From assembly GCA_011046295.1 (NCBI GenBank), contig DSAV01000202.1:1-19919 (forward strand): 19,919 nucleotides of DNA, given 5' to 3'. Each line of letters opens with the position of its first letter. Position 1 is the first letter of the stretch. Position numbers and translations under genes: made by a program. Shown piece by piece: positions 6,802-16,174 of the stretch. The notes under the pieces are model-generated. The model saw nothing but the letters and a program-made list of their open reading frames with translations. It did not search any database and was not told the origin of the DNA. The DNA comes from Deltaproteobacteria bacterium. GTDB lineage: Bacteria; Desulfobacterota; Syntrophia; Syntrophales; Smithellaceae.

Positions 6802-8253
6802 GTGATTAATAATTCGCCCATGATTTCTTTAAACGAAACGCTGAAGGCAACCCGCGGTGTTTTGATTGCGGGCGAGCATGGTGCTGATTTTCGCGGTATA
6901 TCCACGGATTCACGCCTTTTGCAGAAAGGCAACCTGTTTATCGCGTTGAAAGGTGATAGCTATGACGGTCACGATTTTGCAGGTTCGGCGCTGGAGCGCG
7001 GCGCCGCCGGTGTTGTGCTCAGTGATGAAACTAAAATAGATTTAAAAATGGCGGGCGCAATGGGCGCTGTAATAAAAGTCTCCGACACGCTGACTGCTCT
7101 GGGTGATCTGGCTCACTATTGGAGGAAAAAATTTAACGTCACCGTAATCGGATTAACCGGTTCTTCGGGCAAGACCACAACCAAGGAGATGATAGCGGCG
7201 ATAATTGGCCAGAAGAAAAAAATTCTGAAGACCGAAGGAAATTTGAATAATTTAGTCGGCCTGCCGCAGACGCTGTTTCGGTTGACGGCGCAGCACGAGG
7301 TGGCTGTTGTGGAAATCGGCACGAATAGTCCGGGCGAAATAAAAAGGCTTACGCAAATTACCGAACCGGATATCGGACTGATAACGAACATCGGTCCGGC
7401 GCATCTGGCCGGGTTGAAAACAGTAGAAGGTGTAGCAAGAGAAAAAGGTGATTTGTTTGCTCACATGAAAAAAGACGGCATCGCCGTCATAAATTGTGAT
7501 GATGAGAACGTAAAAAAAATTTCCGGAAAGTGGAAGGGCGGACGCATCAGTTTTGGCATGAGTGACCAGGCGGATATATCGGCAAGGGGCATGGAAAAAG
7601 CCGGTGCCGGGAGCATGCGATTTTATTTCATAGCCGGTGGCAAAGAGCAAAAAATTGAGATTAAAATTATTGGCATTCATAATATTTATAACGCGATTGC
7701 CGCGGCCGCGGCTTCTGTGGCTGCGGATATAAATTATCAGACAATAATAGACGGCCTGGCGGCATTTCGGCCTGTGCCCGGTCGTATGGAAGTAATCAAG
7801 CTGAAAAACGGTTCTTATCTTTTGGACGATTCTTATAACGCCAACCCTTCTTCTATGCGGGAAGCATTGATGACATTAAAAGAATTGAAAAGCAGTCATA
7901 AAAGTTATGTTTTTTTGGGTGATATGCTGGAATTGGGAGATGCGGCGGATGAAATGCATCGAAAAGCGGGAATGCTGGCCGCGACTACGGGTGTCAATAC
8001 GCTTTTTTTAAAAGGGGAGTTTTCCGGTAAAACCGCCGAAGGAGCCTCACAGGGAGGATTGTCCCCGAAAAAAATCCGGCTTTTATCGGATACGCAGGAT
8101 GCCGTTGATTATTTAAAGTCAGTGCTAAAAAAAGGCGACTGGATTCTGGTAAAAGGCTCGCGGTGCATGAAAATGGAAGAAATATCGAGAAAAATATGCA
8201 ACGATTTCGGCTGTGAAACGGTTTGTTCAGACACGCCGCCGACCCAGGAGTGA
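6802..8253 (+). CDS. murF: UDP-MurNAc-tripeptide:D-alanyl-D-alanine ligase MurF
   Basis: A 483-residue Mur ligase that adds the preformed D-Ala-D-Ala dipeptide to complete the UDP-MurNAc-pentapeptide in the cytoplasm. The P-loop GSSGKTT is at 120-126. GTNSPGEI, TNIGPAHL, DDSYNANPSSM and LGDMLELG are MurF family signatures. The GTG start at 6802 is supported by GAGGGA at 6789-6794 with 7-nt spacing. ATG 6820 has nothing comparable upstream. It follows murE by 3 nt and precedes mraY by 7 nt. An Ala-rich run near residue 300 coincides with a GC-palindromic stretch but appears to be ordinary coding sequence. Confidence 0.96.
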   Translation: MINNSPMISLNETLKATRGVLIAGEHGADFRGISTDSRLLQKGNLFIALKGDSYDGHDFAGSALERGAAGVVLSDETKIDLKMAGAMGAVIKVSDTLTALGDLAHYWRKKFNVTVIGLTGSSGKTTTKEMIAAIIGQKKKILKTEGNLNNLVGLPQTLFRLTAQHEVAVVEIGTNSPGEIKRLTQITEPDIGLITNIGPAHLAGLKTVEGVAREKGDLFAHMKKDGIAVINCDDENVKKISGKWKGGRISFGMSDQADISARGMEKAGAGSMRFYFIAGGKEQKIEIKIIGIHNIYNAIAAAAASVAADINYQTIIDGLAAFRPVPGRMEVIKLKNGSYLLDDSYNANPSSMREALMTLKELKSSHKSYVFLGDMLELGDAADEMHRKAGMLAATTGVNTLFLKGEFSGKTAEGASQGGLSPKKIRLLSDTQDAVDYLKSVLKKGDWILVKGSRCMKMEEISRKICNDFGCETVCSDTPPTQE

Positions 8254-8260
8254 ATGACAG

Positions 8261-9340
8261 ATGATTTACGAATTTTTATACCCCTTGCATACGACTTTTT
8301 CGTATTTTAATGTTTTTCGCTATATAACGTTTCGTACTATTTTTGCGACGATAACGGCTCTTCTGATTTGTCTGGTGGTCGGCCCCTGGCTTATCCGGAA
8401 GCTGCAAAGCCTGCAAATTGGCCAGTATATAAGGGAGGACGGGCCTCAAAGCCATCTGATGAAAAAGGGCACCCCCACGATGGGTGGCGTCTTGATTATT
8501 ATAGCCGTTGTAATTTCCTCGGTGCTTTGGGCAAATCTTTCCGTCAAATATATCTGGCTGATACTCTTGGTGACAGTCGGCTACGGGCTAATCGGGTTTG
8601 CCGATGATTACCGCAAGCTGACGGGTAAAAATTCCAAAGGTGTCTCAGGAAAAACGAAGCTGGCCGCGGAAATAGCGATAGCGTTATTTGTCAGTGTGAT
8701 TATTTACTTCAAGCCGGGTTTTAATTCACAGATAACAATTCCATTTTTTAAAACGATTCTGCCCAACCTGGGCTGGGGTTATATTTTACTGACTACCTTT
8801 ATTATTGTAGGCGCGGCCAACGCGGTAAATCTTACTGACGGACTCGATGGATTGGCTATTGGTCCGGCGACGATTTGTTTCGCCACGTATCTTCTCTTCG
8901 CCTATTTTGCCGGAAATATCAAAGTGGCTGAATATCTGCAAATTCCTTACGTGCCGGGCGCCGGTGAGCTGGCGATTTTCTGTGGCGCGCTTGTGGGCGC
9001 GGCGCTGGGATTTCTGTGGTTCAACACTTATCCCGCGGAAATGTTTATGGGAGATGTCGGCGCTCTTTCTCTGGGCGGGGCTCTTGGTACGCTAGCGATT
9101 ATAACGAAGCAGGAAATATTGCTGGTGATTGTCGGAGGTATTTTCGTCCTGGAAACTTTTTCCGTAATATTTCAGGTGGGTTATTTTAAGATGACGCAGG
9201 GAAAAAGGATTTTGCGCATGGCGCCGCTGCATCACCATTTTGAATTAAAGGGATGGGCGGAACCGAAAATAATCGTCCGGTTTTGGATTGTTTCTATTTT
9301 ACTCGCGTTATTGGCGATAAGCACTTTAAAGCTGCGTTAG
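8261..9340 (+). CDS. mraY: Phospho-MurNAc-pentapeptide transferase MraY
   Basis: A 359-residue polytopic inner-membrane enzyme that transfers phospho-MurNAc-pentapeptide to undecaprenyl phosphate, giving lipid I. It is one residue shorter than the E. coli protein. Its key residues fall at the family positions: the Asp pair D115-D116 in FADDYRK, NLTDGLDG with D193 and D196, D265 in MFMGDVGALS, and the HHH motif at 324-326 in PLHHHFELKG. About ten hydrophobic segments are visible, as the family requires. AGGAG at 8246-8250 lies 10 nt before ATG 8261. The gene lies 7 nt after murF and 7 nt before murD. Confidence 0.98.
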   Translation: MIYEFLYPLHTTFSYFNVFRYITFRTIFATITALLICLVVGPWLIRKLQSLQIGQYIREDGPQSHLMKKGTPTMGGVLIIIAVVISSVLWANLSVKYIWLILLVTVGYGLIGFADDYRKLTGKNSKGVSGKTKLAAEIAIALFVSVIIYFKPGFNSQITIPFFKTILPNLGWGYILLTTFIIVGAANAVNLTDGLDGLAIGPATICFATYLLFAYFAGNIKVAEYLQIPYVPGAGELAIFCGALVGAALGFLWFNTYPAEMFMGDVGALSLGGALGTLAIITKQEILLVIVGGIFVLETFSVIFQVGYFKMTQGKRILRMAPLHHHFELKGWAEPKIIVRFWIVSILLALLAISTLKLR

Positions 9341-9347
9341 GGAATAT

Positions 9348-10691
9348 ATGAAATTAGAAGGAAAAAAAATAGTCGTCCTGGGCATGGGGATAACCGGAGT
9401 TGCCGCTGCTTTGTTTTTGGGCAAGCACGGCGCCAAGGTGAAAGCTGTGGATGAAAAACCCTTTGCCCAATGGGGTGCTGCTTTTGAAAGAATTCAACAC
9501 GAGCCGTGGCTGGAGAGGTGCAGCTATAATGAAGAAGTTCTCGACGGTGCAGATTTTGTTGTTCCATCTCCCGGTGTTCCGCCCCGCAATAATTTGCTGC
9601 AGGCGGCGCTTAAAAGAAAAATAGCAATAATCAGTGAAGTGGAACTGGCCTTCAGATTTTTAAAAGCGCCCCTGATTGCGGTAACCGGAACAAACGGCAA
9701 AACGACCACAACGACTCTTCTGGGCGGCATATTGAAAAAAGCAGGTAAAAAAACTTTGGTCGGCGGCAATATCGGCAATCCCCTGATTGGATGTGTTGAA
9801 GATTCCAACGGGGCCGATTTTGTTGTTGCCGAAATCAGCAGCTTTCAGCTTCAGTGGACTGATAAGTTCCGTCCTTATATATCAATTTTACTCAACGTAA
9901 CCAGCGACCACATGGATTATCACGGTTCTTTTGAAGAATATCTGAGGGTAAAAAAGCTTATATTTGCCAACCAGAAAAAAGAAGATTATGCCGTTGTCCG
10001 TGCCATGGAGTTGTCCCGGTATGGATTAAAAAAACAAGTGAGCGCGAAAATAACAGCTTTTAGCTATGGAGAAGAACTCGAAGAGGGCATATTTGTCAAA
10101 GGGGATAAAATAGTATTCAGGACGGCAGAAAAAGAAGAGGAAATATATCCGCTGGATATCATCAGGCTTCCCGGAATTCATAATGTGGAAAACGTAATGG
10201 CCGCGGTTGTGGCGGCGAGAATCTGCGGATGCGCCGAAGAAAGTATAAAGACTGCTGTGGCGGAGTTTCACGGCCTGGCGCACCGGATTGAATTTGTCGC
10301 GGAAAAAAATAACGTTAAGTTTTACGATGATTCCAAGGGGACGAACGTCGGTTCCGTGGCGAGCGCGCTTAGCGCTTTTTCCGGGCCGGTTATTTTACTT
10401 ATGGGCGGACGCGACAAAGAAGGGAATTTTGAGGAATTGCGCCCGCTTATTTTGGCCAAAGCCAAACAGGTGATATTGTTCGGTGAAGCGCAAAACCGCA
10501 TCGCAAAGCTAATCGGGAATAATATTCCTAAACTAAACAGGCCGAAGTTACGCGATGCCATAGAAGCCGCTTTTGAAATTGCACAGCCCGGGGATGTGGT
10601 CTTGCTTTCGCCCGGATGTGCCAGCTTTGACGAATTCCGCGATTACAAAGAAAGAGGCGACTATTTTAAAAAAATTGTGAGGAGCAATTAA
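9348..10691 (+). CDS. murD: UDP-MurNAc-L-Ala:D-glutamate ligase MurD
   Basis: A 447-residue cytoplasmic Mur ligase that adds D-glutamate as the second peptide residue. A Rossmann-like N-terminal domain opens with VVLGMGITGVAAALFL. The P-loop GTNGKTT is at 114-120 with K118. NVTSDHMDYH and YLRVKKLIF carry the metal and carbamyl-lysine region. DDSKGTN and the C-terminal LSPGCASFDEFRDYKERG are strongly MurD-specific. The start at 9348 follows a short AGGGA at 9339-9343. The stop directly abuts the ftsW ATG with no gap. Confidence 0.97.
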   Translation: MKLEGKKIVVLGMGITGVAAALFLGKHGAKVKAVDEKPFAQWGAAFERIQHEPWLERCSYNEEVLDGADFVVPSPGVPPRNNLLQAALKRKIAIISEVELAFRFLKAPLIAVTGTNGKTTTTTLLGGILKKAGKKTLVGGNIGNPLIGCVEDSNGADFVVAEISSFQLQWTDKFRPYISILLNVTSDHMDYHGSFEEYLRVKKLIFANQKKEDYAVVRAMELSRYGLKKQVSAKITAFSYGEELEEGIFVKGDKIVFRTAEKEEEIYPLDIIRLPGIHNVENVMAAVVAARICGCAEESIKTAVAEFHGLAHRIEFVAEKNNVKFYDDSKGTNVGSVASALSAFSGPVILLMGGRDKEGNFEELRPLILAKAKQVILFGEAQNRIAKLIGNNIPKLNRPKLRDAIEAAFEIAQPGDVVLLSPGCASFDEFRDYKERGDYFKKIVRSN

Positions 10692-11801
10692 ATGGAAGCC
10701 GCGGTTAAGCATGAAAGCAGCTCGCCCGACATTATATTGCTTTTTGTTACTCTGGTTTTGATAACCATCGGTACAACGATGATTTATTCGTCGAGTTCGA
10801 TTATCGCTTTGGAAAAATTCAGCGACAGCCGTTACTTCATCAAAAAGCAGATTGTCTTCGTTTTTATGGGAATGCTCTTAATGGTTCTGATGACGAAGAT
10901 TCCCTATGAACATCTGAAAAAGTTAGCTTATCCCGGCATTTTACTCGCAATAATCTTACTGGTTTTAGTTTTGGTTCCCGGTTTTGGTATCAAAAGCGGC
11001 GGGGCAATGCGCTGGCTGAATGTGGGAGGCGTTTCTTTTCAGGTCACGGAGATGGTAAAAATAGCTATGGTTCTCTTCCTTTCCTGCCTGTTCGCCCGCA
11101 AAACGTATCAGCTGAAGAACTTTAACAGGGGAATTCTTCTTCCCCTGATTGTCACGGTAGCCATTGTTATTTTGATTTTATTGGAGCCGGATTTCGGAGC
11201 TGCTGTTATTATCGCTACCATATTTCTTTTTATGCTATGCGTCGCCGGCGCGCGCATCAGGCATCTTTTATTCCTTTCGTTTTTGTTTGTTCCCGCCGCT
11301 GTAATGCTGATATTTCTCAAAGGATACAGGTTGACTCGCCTGACAACTTTTTTGGATCCATGGAAAGACCCCAGCAATACCGGCTGGCAAATTGTGCAGT
11401 CGTTAATATCTTTCGGTTCCGGGGGAACATTTGGAGTGGGTATTGGTGAAGGCATGCAAAAACTGTTTTATTTACCTGAGCCGCACACGGATTTTATTCT
11501 TGCCATAATCGCCGAGGAGAGCGGTTTTTTAGGAGTGAGCATAGTGATTGCCATGTTTGCGGTATTTGCCCTGCGCGGTTTTATGATTGCAATGAAAGCT
11601 CCGGATTTTTTCGGAACATTGCTGGCGGCGGGTTTGACCCTGGTTATCGCCCTGCAGGCGATTGTAAACATTGCCGGTGTGATGGGACTTATACCGCTGA
11701 AAGGCCTGGTTTTGCCTTTCTTGAGTTATGGGGGTACGGCGTTCATGATGAGTATGGCTTCCGTGGGCATACTGCTGAACATTTCCTCGCAAACGGCATA
11801 G
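10692..11801 (+). CDS. ftsW: Septal peptidoglycan glycosyltransferase FtsW (SEDS family)
   Basis: A 369-residue polytopic SEDS-family protein that polymerises lipid II into septal glycan with FtsI. About nine to ten hydrophobic segments are visible. Family motifs include MIYSSSS near the N-terminus, LEPDFGAAVI, the large-loop region TTFLDPWKDPSNTGWQ, and PEPHTDFI, in which D267 is the probable catalytic acid. LPFLSYGGTAFM near the end is typical of FtsW. AGGAG at 10680-10684 precedes ATG 10692 by 7 nt. Placement inside the dcw cluster with ftsI favours FtsW over RodA. A 54-nt gap then separates it from murG. Confidence 0.96.
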   Translation: MEAAVKHESSSPDIILLFVTLVLITIGTTMIYSSSSIIALEKFSDSRYFIKKQIVFVFMGMLLMVLMTKIPYEHLKKLAYPGILLAIILLVLVLVPGFGIKSGGAMRWLNVGGVSFQVTEMVKIAMVLFLSCLFARKTYQLKNFNRGILLPLIVTVAIVILILLEPDFGAAVIIATIFLFMLCVAGARIRHLLFLSFLFVPAAVMLIFLKGYRLTRLTTFLDPWKDPSNTGWQIVQSLISFGSGGTFGVGIGEGMQKLFYLPEPHTDFILAIIAEESGFLGVSIVIAMFAVFALRGFMIAMKAPDFFGTLLAAGLTLVIALQAIVNIAGVMGLIPLKGLVLPFLSYGGTAFMMSMASVGILLNISSQTA

Positions 11802-11855
11802 ATGATTTATGCGAAGGAAATGAAGGTTTAACAATACTAAGGATGAGGTCGGTAT

Positions 11856-12962
11856 ATGCGCGTAATAATAGCAGGTGGAGGAACGGGAGGACATCTGTTT
11901 CCGGGAATTGCCATTGCTGAAGAATTTCTCAAAAGAGATGACAAGGCGCGGGTAGTATTCATCGGCACGAAAAAAGGCATTGAAAGCAAACTTGTGAGCA
12001 AGCTCGGATACGAATTGAAAACCGTGGAAGTGGAAGGCTTGAAGGGACGGGGAATGGCGGCGCTGGTCAAGGGTGTTTATCAGGTGCCGAAAAGCTTGTG
12101 GCAATCGAGGAGGATTATAAAGGAATTTAATCCGGACATTGTTATTGGTGTTGGAGGTTACGCTTCCGGGCCTGCGGTTCTGGCCGCGCATTTTATGGAC
12201 AAGCCTACGGCTATTGCCGAGCAAAATGCCGTGCCGGGAATTACCAACAAAATACTGGGGAAATGCGCGCGCAAAATATTTGTCACCTACGAGCAAACAA
12301 AAAAATATTTCCCTGAAGATAAAGTTGTCGTAAGCGGTAATCCGGTGAGGGCCGCCTTTGCCGCGGTTAAGGACGCCCAAAAGGATAATAAGAAAAGGAA
12401 CTACTTGCATTTGCTGGTTTTCGGCGGCTCACAGGGCGCGACGGCAATCAACAAGGCCATGATTGACATGCTTCCGAAATTGGTTAAAACGAAGCGGAAA
12501 ATTCATGTCGTTCATCAGACAGGAGCCCGGCAAGTGGAAAAAGTTAAAAGGGCGTATCAAAAATATTCCATCAAGGCAAAGGTTCTGCCTTTTATTGTAG
12601 ATATGGTCAACGCTTACTCAGAAGCCGACCTGATTATTTGCCGCGCCGGCGCGACATCACTTGCTGAAATTACGGCGGCAGGGAAACCGGCTATTTTAAT
12701 CCCGTATCCATGGGCGACAAACGATCATCAGACGAAAAACGCCCAGGCGATGGAAGATAAGGGAGCGGCAATAATGGTTCGCGAGAGTGAACTTGCCGGA
12801 GGAAAATTATTCGAAGCGGTTGAGGGAATGTTCAGTGATGAAAAGAAACTGAATAATGTGGCGAAGAAATCAGCAAAGCTGGGTAACATAAAGGCTGCGG
12901 TTGAAATAGTCAATGAATGTAGCAAGTTAATTAATGAAAACATGAAGGAAGATAATGGCTAA
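11856..12962 (+). CDS. murG: UDP-GlcNAc:lipid I GlcNAc transferase MurG
   Basis: A 368-residue peripheral membrane GT28-type glycosyltransferase that converts lipid I to lipid II on the cytoplasmic face. The N-terminal glycine-rich loop GGGTGGH is at 7-13. GVGGYASGP, AEQNAVPG, VVSGNPVR and FGGSQGA follow in the expected order. The UDP-GlcNAc site CRAGATSLAEITAAGKP and PYPWATNDHQ near the C-terminus are intact. AAGGATGAGG lies upstream of ATG 11856. The 3' end overlaps the start of murC by 8 nt. Confidence 0.97.
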   Translation: MRVIIAGGGTGGHLFPGIAIAEEFLKRDDKARVVFIGTKKGIESKLVSKLGYELKTVEVEGLKGRGMAALVKGVYQVPKSLWQSRRIIKEFNPDIVIGVGGYASGPAVLAAHFMDKPTAIAEQNAVPGITNKILGKCARKIFVTYEQTKKYFPEDKVVVSGNPVRAAFAAVKDAQKDNKKRNYLHLLVFGGSQGATAINKAMIDMLPKLVKTKRKIHVVHQTGARQVEKVKRAYQKYSIKAKVLPFIVDMVNAYSEADLIICRAGATSLAEITAAGKPAILIPYPWATNDHQTKNAQAMEDKGAAIMVRESELAGGKLFEAVEGMFSDEKKLNNVAKKSAKLGNIKAAVEIVNECSKLINENMKEDNG

Positions 12963-14367
12963 CAGCAGAGAGAACGGATTGATGCAAAAGAAAGTGAACA
13001 GCATTCACTTTGTCGGGATCGGCGGAATAGGCATGAGCGGAATTGCCGAGGTGCTTCTTAATCTGGGATACGAAATCAGCGGTTCTGATTTGCATCGTTC
13101 TGACACAACGGAGCGTTTAAAAAAACTGGGGGCAAAAGTGGCTGTTGGGCACAAAGCGAAAAATGTTTGCCTTGCCGATGTCGTGGTGACTTCCACCGCG
13201 GTCAAAGAAGATAATCCCGAAGTCAAAGAGGCGCACAGGAAAAATATTCCCGTCATTCCACGCGCGGAAATGCTCGCAGAGCTTCTGAAAATGAAATTTT
13301 CCGTCGCGGTATCGGGAAGTCACGGCAAGACAACGACAACTTCGATGATTGCCACAATTCTCGCGAAAGGAAATCTCGACCCCACGATTGTCATCGGCGG
13401 GAAGCTGGCGAGCATTGGAAGCAATGCAAGGCTTGGTGACGGCGATATTATAGTGGCGGAAGCGGATGAAAGCGACGGCTCTTTTTTGAAATTATCCCCG
13501 ACGATAGCCATTGTTACCAATATCGACCGCGAGCACCTGGATTATTATCCGGGAATTAATGAAATAAAAGATGCATTCGTGAAGTTTTCCAATATCGTTC
13601 CATTTTATGGCTCCACAGTGTTGTGCGTTGATAATGAGCATGTAAGGGAAATATTGCCGCTTATCAAAAGAAAGACAATTACGTACGGTATTAAACATAA
13701 CGCTGATTACACGGCGTGGGGAATAAAAATTTCGGGGGATCGGCTAACTTATAAGCTCGATTATAAAACGAAGATGCTGGGCACGGTGGAGCTCAGGGTT
13801 CCGGGAACGTTCAATGTGTATAATTCGCTGGCGGCAATCGCGGTATGCCGTGAGCTGAACCTCGATTTCGAGGTTATTAAAGAAGGATTGCTGGCTTTTT
13901 CCGGTGTCCAGAGGAGAATGGAAATAAAGGGTGAGGTTTCGGGAGTAACCGTTGTTGATGATTACGGCCACCATCCGACGGAGATAAAAGAGACGCTGGC
14001 GGCCGCCCGGCAGGTATGGAAAAAGAGGGTGATTGTTGTTTTTCAGCCGCACCGCTTTTCCCGCACGAGAGCGTTATTTGACGAATTTACCGCCGCGTTT
14101 GCTGACGCGGATGTTTTGATACTCAACGATATTTATCCGGCCAGTGAGGAGCCGATTCCCGGCATCAATTCCGCCGCTTTATGGGCGGCGATCAGGGAAA
14201 CGGGACATCCCAAGGTGGAATACATTGCCGGCGAAAAGGAAACGGTAAAATATCTTCTGGATATGGTACGGCCAAAAGACGTGGTTATTACTTTAGGCGC
14301 GGGCAATATTTACAAAACGGGAGAGTTGTTATTAAAAAAATTGGCATCAAGGAAAAAAAGGAAATGA
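12955..14367 (+). CDS. murC: UDP-MurNAc:L-alanine ligase MurC
   Basis: A 470-residue cytoplasmic Mur ligase that adds the first stem-peptide residue, L-Ala, to UDP-MurNAc. The N-terminal HFVGIGGIGMSGIAEVL is the MurC UDP-binding signature. The P-loop GSHGKTT is at 121-127. EADESDGSFL, NIDREHLDYY, DDYGHHPTEI and FQPHRFSRTR are family motifs. I prefer ATG 12955, with AAGGAA at 12945-12950. An internal ATG at 12982 would still keep the whole nucleotide fold but has a weaker upstream site. The start overlaps murG by 8 nt, and the stop overlaps murB as ATGA. Confidence 0.96.
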   Translation: MANSRENGLMQKKVNSIHFVGIGGIGMSGIAEVLLNLGYEISGSDLHRSDTTERLKKLGAKVAVGHKAKNVCLADVVVTSTAVKEDNPEVKEAHRKNIPVIPRAEMLAELLKMKFSVAVSGSHGKTTTTSMIATILAKGNLDPTIVIGGKLASIGSNARLGDGDIIVAEADESDGSFLKLSPTIAIVTNIDREHLDYYPGINEIKDAFVKFSNIVPFYGSTVLCVDNEHVREILPLIKRKTITYGIKHNADYTAWGIKISGDRLTYKLDYKTKMLGTVELRVPGTFNVYNSLAAIAVCRELNLDFEVIKEGLLAFSGVQRRMEIKGEVSGVTVVDDYGHHPTEIKETLAAARQVWKKRVIVVFQPHRFSRTRALFDEFTAAFADADVLILNDIYPASEEPIPGINSAALWAAIRETGHPKVEYIAGEKETVKYLLDMVRPKDVVITLGAGNIYKTGELLLKKLASRKKRK

Positions 14368-15290
14368 CGGCCGCTCGAAACAGGATAGAAGCTATTTTAG
14401 GCAAAGGCTTTGTAGAACAAGTATTGTATGACGAACCCGTATCGCGCCACGCTTCTCTGGGTGTCGGAGGAAAGGCTGACGCGATGATTGTCATTAAAAA
14501 CGAAACGCAGTTGGCGGATATTGTAAAAAAATTAAAAGAAGCCGAAGTAAATTATTTACCGGTGGGTAATCTTACTAATGTGATTGTGCGCGACGGCGGA
14601 TATAAGGGCGCGATTTTGCTTATGAAAGAATTAAATGAGGTTAAGTATTATCAGTCACAGGAAGGCGCACATTATATTTTTGCCCAGGCGGGCGCTTCAC
14701 TTTCTTCGATAGTGAGTGTTGCCGTGGAGGAGGAACTTGCGGGCATGGAATGTTTTGCCGGCATACCCGGTTCCGTGGGAGGCGCCTTGCGGATGAACGC
14801 GGGGGCATACGGTAAAGAAATAAAAGATGTCATAAGCAAAATACACATGATTGATAATCAGGGAGATAAACAGGAATTAAACAAAGAGGAGATATCTTTT
14901 GGCTACAGAAAGGCGGACTTTCCGCCCGGCGCCATAATCGTCGGCGCGGATTTCCTGCTGGGAAAAGGAACAAAGTCCGAAATTAAAAAACAAATATACG
15001 AAATCATGGAGTGGCGTCGCAATAACCATCCGTTGGAGTATCCCAGCGCCGGTTCAATTTTTAAAAATATTTTCGGCCGGCCGGCGGGGAAAATTATCGA
15101 AGAGCTGGGGTTGAAAGGAACAAGTCGAGGAGGGGCGAAGATATCGACGAAGCATGCCAATTTCATAATCAACGAAGGAAACGCCACGGCTTCCGACGTA
15201 TTGGAGCTTATAGGTTTAATTCAGTCAAGGGCAAAGAAGGAAAAGGGAATTGTGCTGGAGACGGAAGTAATAGTTGTGGGAGAGCCTTAA
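14364..15290 (+). CDS. murB: UDP-N-acetylenolpyruvoylglucosamine reductase MurB (type II)
   Basis: A 308-residue FAD enzyme that reduces UDP-GlcNAc-enolpyruvate to UDP-MurNAc with NADPH in the cytoplasm. HASLGVGGKAD opens the FAD domain, and GIPGSVGGALRMNAGAYG is the strongest signature. SFGYRKADF and SAGSIFKN follow, with S231 as the expected proton-donating Ser. The length and the SAGSIFKN form match type II enzymes of Gram-positive style. The pyrophosphate loop reads GNLTN at 68-72, where most homologues have GxG(S/T)N. ATG 14364 overlaps the murC stop (ATGA). AAGGA at 14349-14353 is 10 nt upstream, and a second AAGG lies closer. Confidence 0.96.
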   Translation: MTAARNRIEAILGKGFVEQVLYDEPVSRHASLGVGGKADAMIVIKNETQLADIVKKLKEAEVNYLPVGNLTNVIVRDGGYKGAILLMKELNEVKYYQSQEGAHYIFAQAGASLSSIVSVAVEEELAGMECFAGIPGSVGGALRMNAGAYGKEIKDVISKIHMIDNQGDKQELNKEEISFGYRKADFPPGAIIVGADFLLGKGTKSEIKKQIYEIMEWRRNNHPLEYPSAGSIFKNIFGRPAGKIIEELGLKGTSRGGAKISTKHANFIINEGNATASDVLELIGLIQSRAKKEKGIVLETEVIVVGEP

Positions 15291-16138
15291 TGGCGGCCAG
15301 GGCAGCGAAGAAAAGCTACAGAGCGAAAACCTATCGCGTGCGACGCAGGTCGGGTGAAGTGCTTGGAGATTTATTCCGGGCTGTTTGCCTGCTGCTTTCC
15401 GTCTTCGTGCTGACCTGCTCTTTTATCTATGTATACAGCTGCCTTTTGAGCAGCCCGTATTTCGAAATACGGGAAACTTCCGTGCGCGGGCTTAAAGAAC
15501 TGACGGAAAAAGATATTCTAACGTTGGCCCAGATAAAGACTGCCGGAAATCTTCTGGCCGTAAACAAGACTGCGATTAAGAAAAACATCAAGCTGAATCC
15601 ATGGGTAAAAAATATTTATATCGGCAGAGAACTGCCCGGCAGGCTTGTAATCGCCTTGCAGGAGAGGCAGCCCCTTGCCTTGGTCGAAAAAGGTGGCGAT
15701 TTTTATCTGGTGGATGTGGAGGGCTTTTTATTTAAAAAACTATCGGATGACGACTATGTTGACCTCCCCGTAATAACTGGTTTTGAAGAAGGAAATAAAA
15801 CAAAAGAACCTTTGTTTTTAAGTGCGATTAACCTGGTAAAGCTTCTGGAAGGGTCCCGGTCCTACGCGTATCTGGGAATACTTTCCGAAGTAAATATAGA
15901 CAGCCATTATGGTCTATCTGTGCTGACGGAAAAAGGAATGTACCTCAGACTAGGCACCGGTGATTATGAAAGTAAATTGAAAAGTTTAAAAATAGTGATG
16001 GCTGATCTGGAAAAAAAAGGCATGACCAGGGGGTATTTGTCCATTGATTTAGCCGATGCCTCGAAGATAACTGTTCAACGCAGAGATGGAGTTGCGCGTG
16101 TCCAGGGCGATGCCAGAGGCAAGCGTTATCGGATGTAG
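15290..16138 (+). CDS. ftsQ: Cell division protein FtsQ (DivIB-like)
   Basis: A 282-residue bitopic membrane protein of the divisome that recruits FtsL/FtsB and holds the septal synthase in check until division. A basic cytoplasmic tail of about 27 residues precedes one membrane segment at about 28-50. A POTRA domain starts near FEIRETSVRGLKELTEKDI, and NPWVKNIYIGRELPGRLVIALQERQPLA is characteristic of FtsQ. The beta domain follows, with VNIDSHYGLSVLTEKG. The ATG shares one base with the murB stop (TAATG), and a GGGAGAG lies just upstream. Identity rests on POTRA motifs plus position before ftsA. Confidence 0.94.
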   Translation: MAARAAKKSYRAKTYRVRRRSGEVLGDLFRAVCLLLSVFVLTCSFIYVYSCLLSSPYFEIRETSVRGLKELTEKDILTLAQIKTAGNLLAVNKTAIKKNIKLNPWVKNIYIGRELPGRLVIALQERQPLALVEKGGDFYLVDVEGFLFKKLSDDDYVDLPVITGFEEGNKTKEPLFLSAINLVKLLEGSRSYAYLGILSEVNIDSHYGLSVLTEKGMYLRLGTGDYESKLKSLKIVMADLEKKGMTRGYLSIDLADASKITVQRRDGVARVQGDARGKRYRM

Positions 16139-16174
16139 GGAAATGAAAATATTCAAAGAAGAGGTGAAATACTG

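Noticed and set aside
7699..7712. GC palindrome GCCGCGGCCGCGGC in murF
   Set aside because: It encodes an alanine run at a place where Mur ligases are normally Ala-rich, so codon choice explains it.
11529..12410. Long minus-strand open frame (293 codons) across ftsW and murG
   Set aside because: It is antisense to two clearly functional genes, is rich in His/Arg/Asn typical of shadow translation, and lacks a ribosome binding site or recognisable motifs.
14181..14363. In-frame upstream extension of murB to position 14181
   Set aside because: It lies wholly within murC in another frame, reads as low-quality protein, and ATG 14364 matches the family N-terminus with the usual ATGA overlap.
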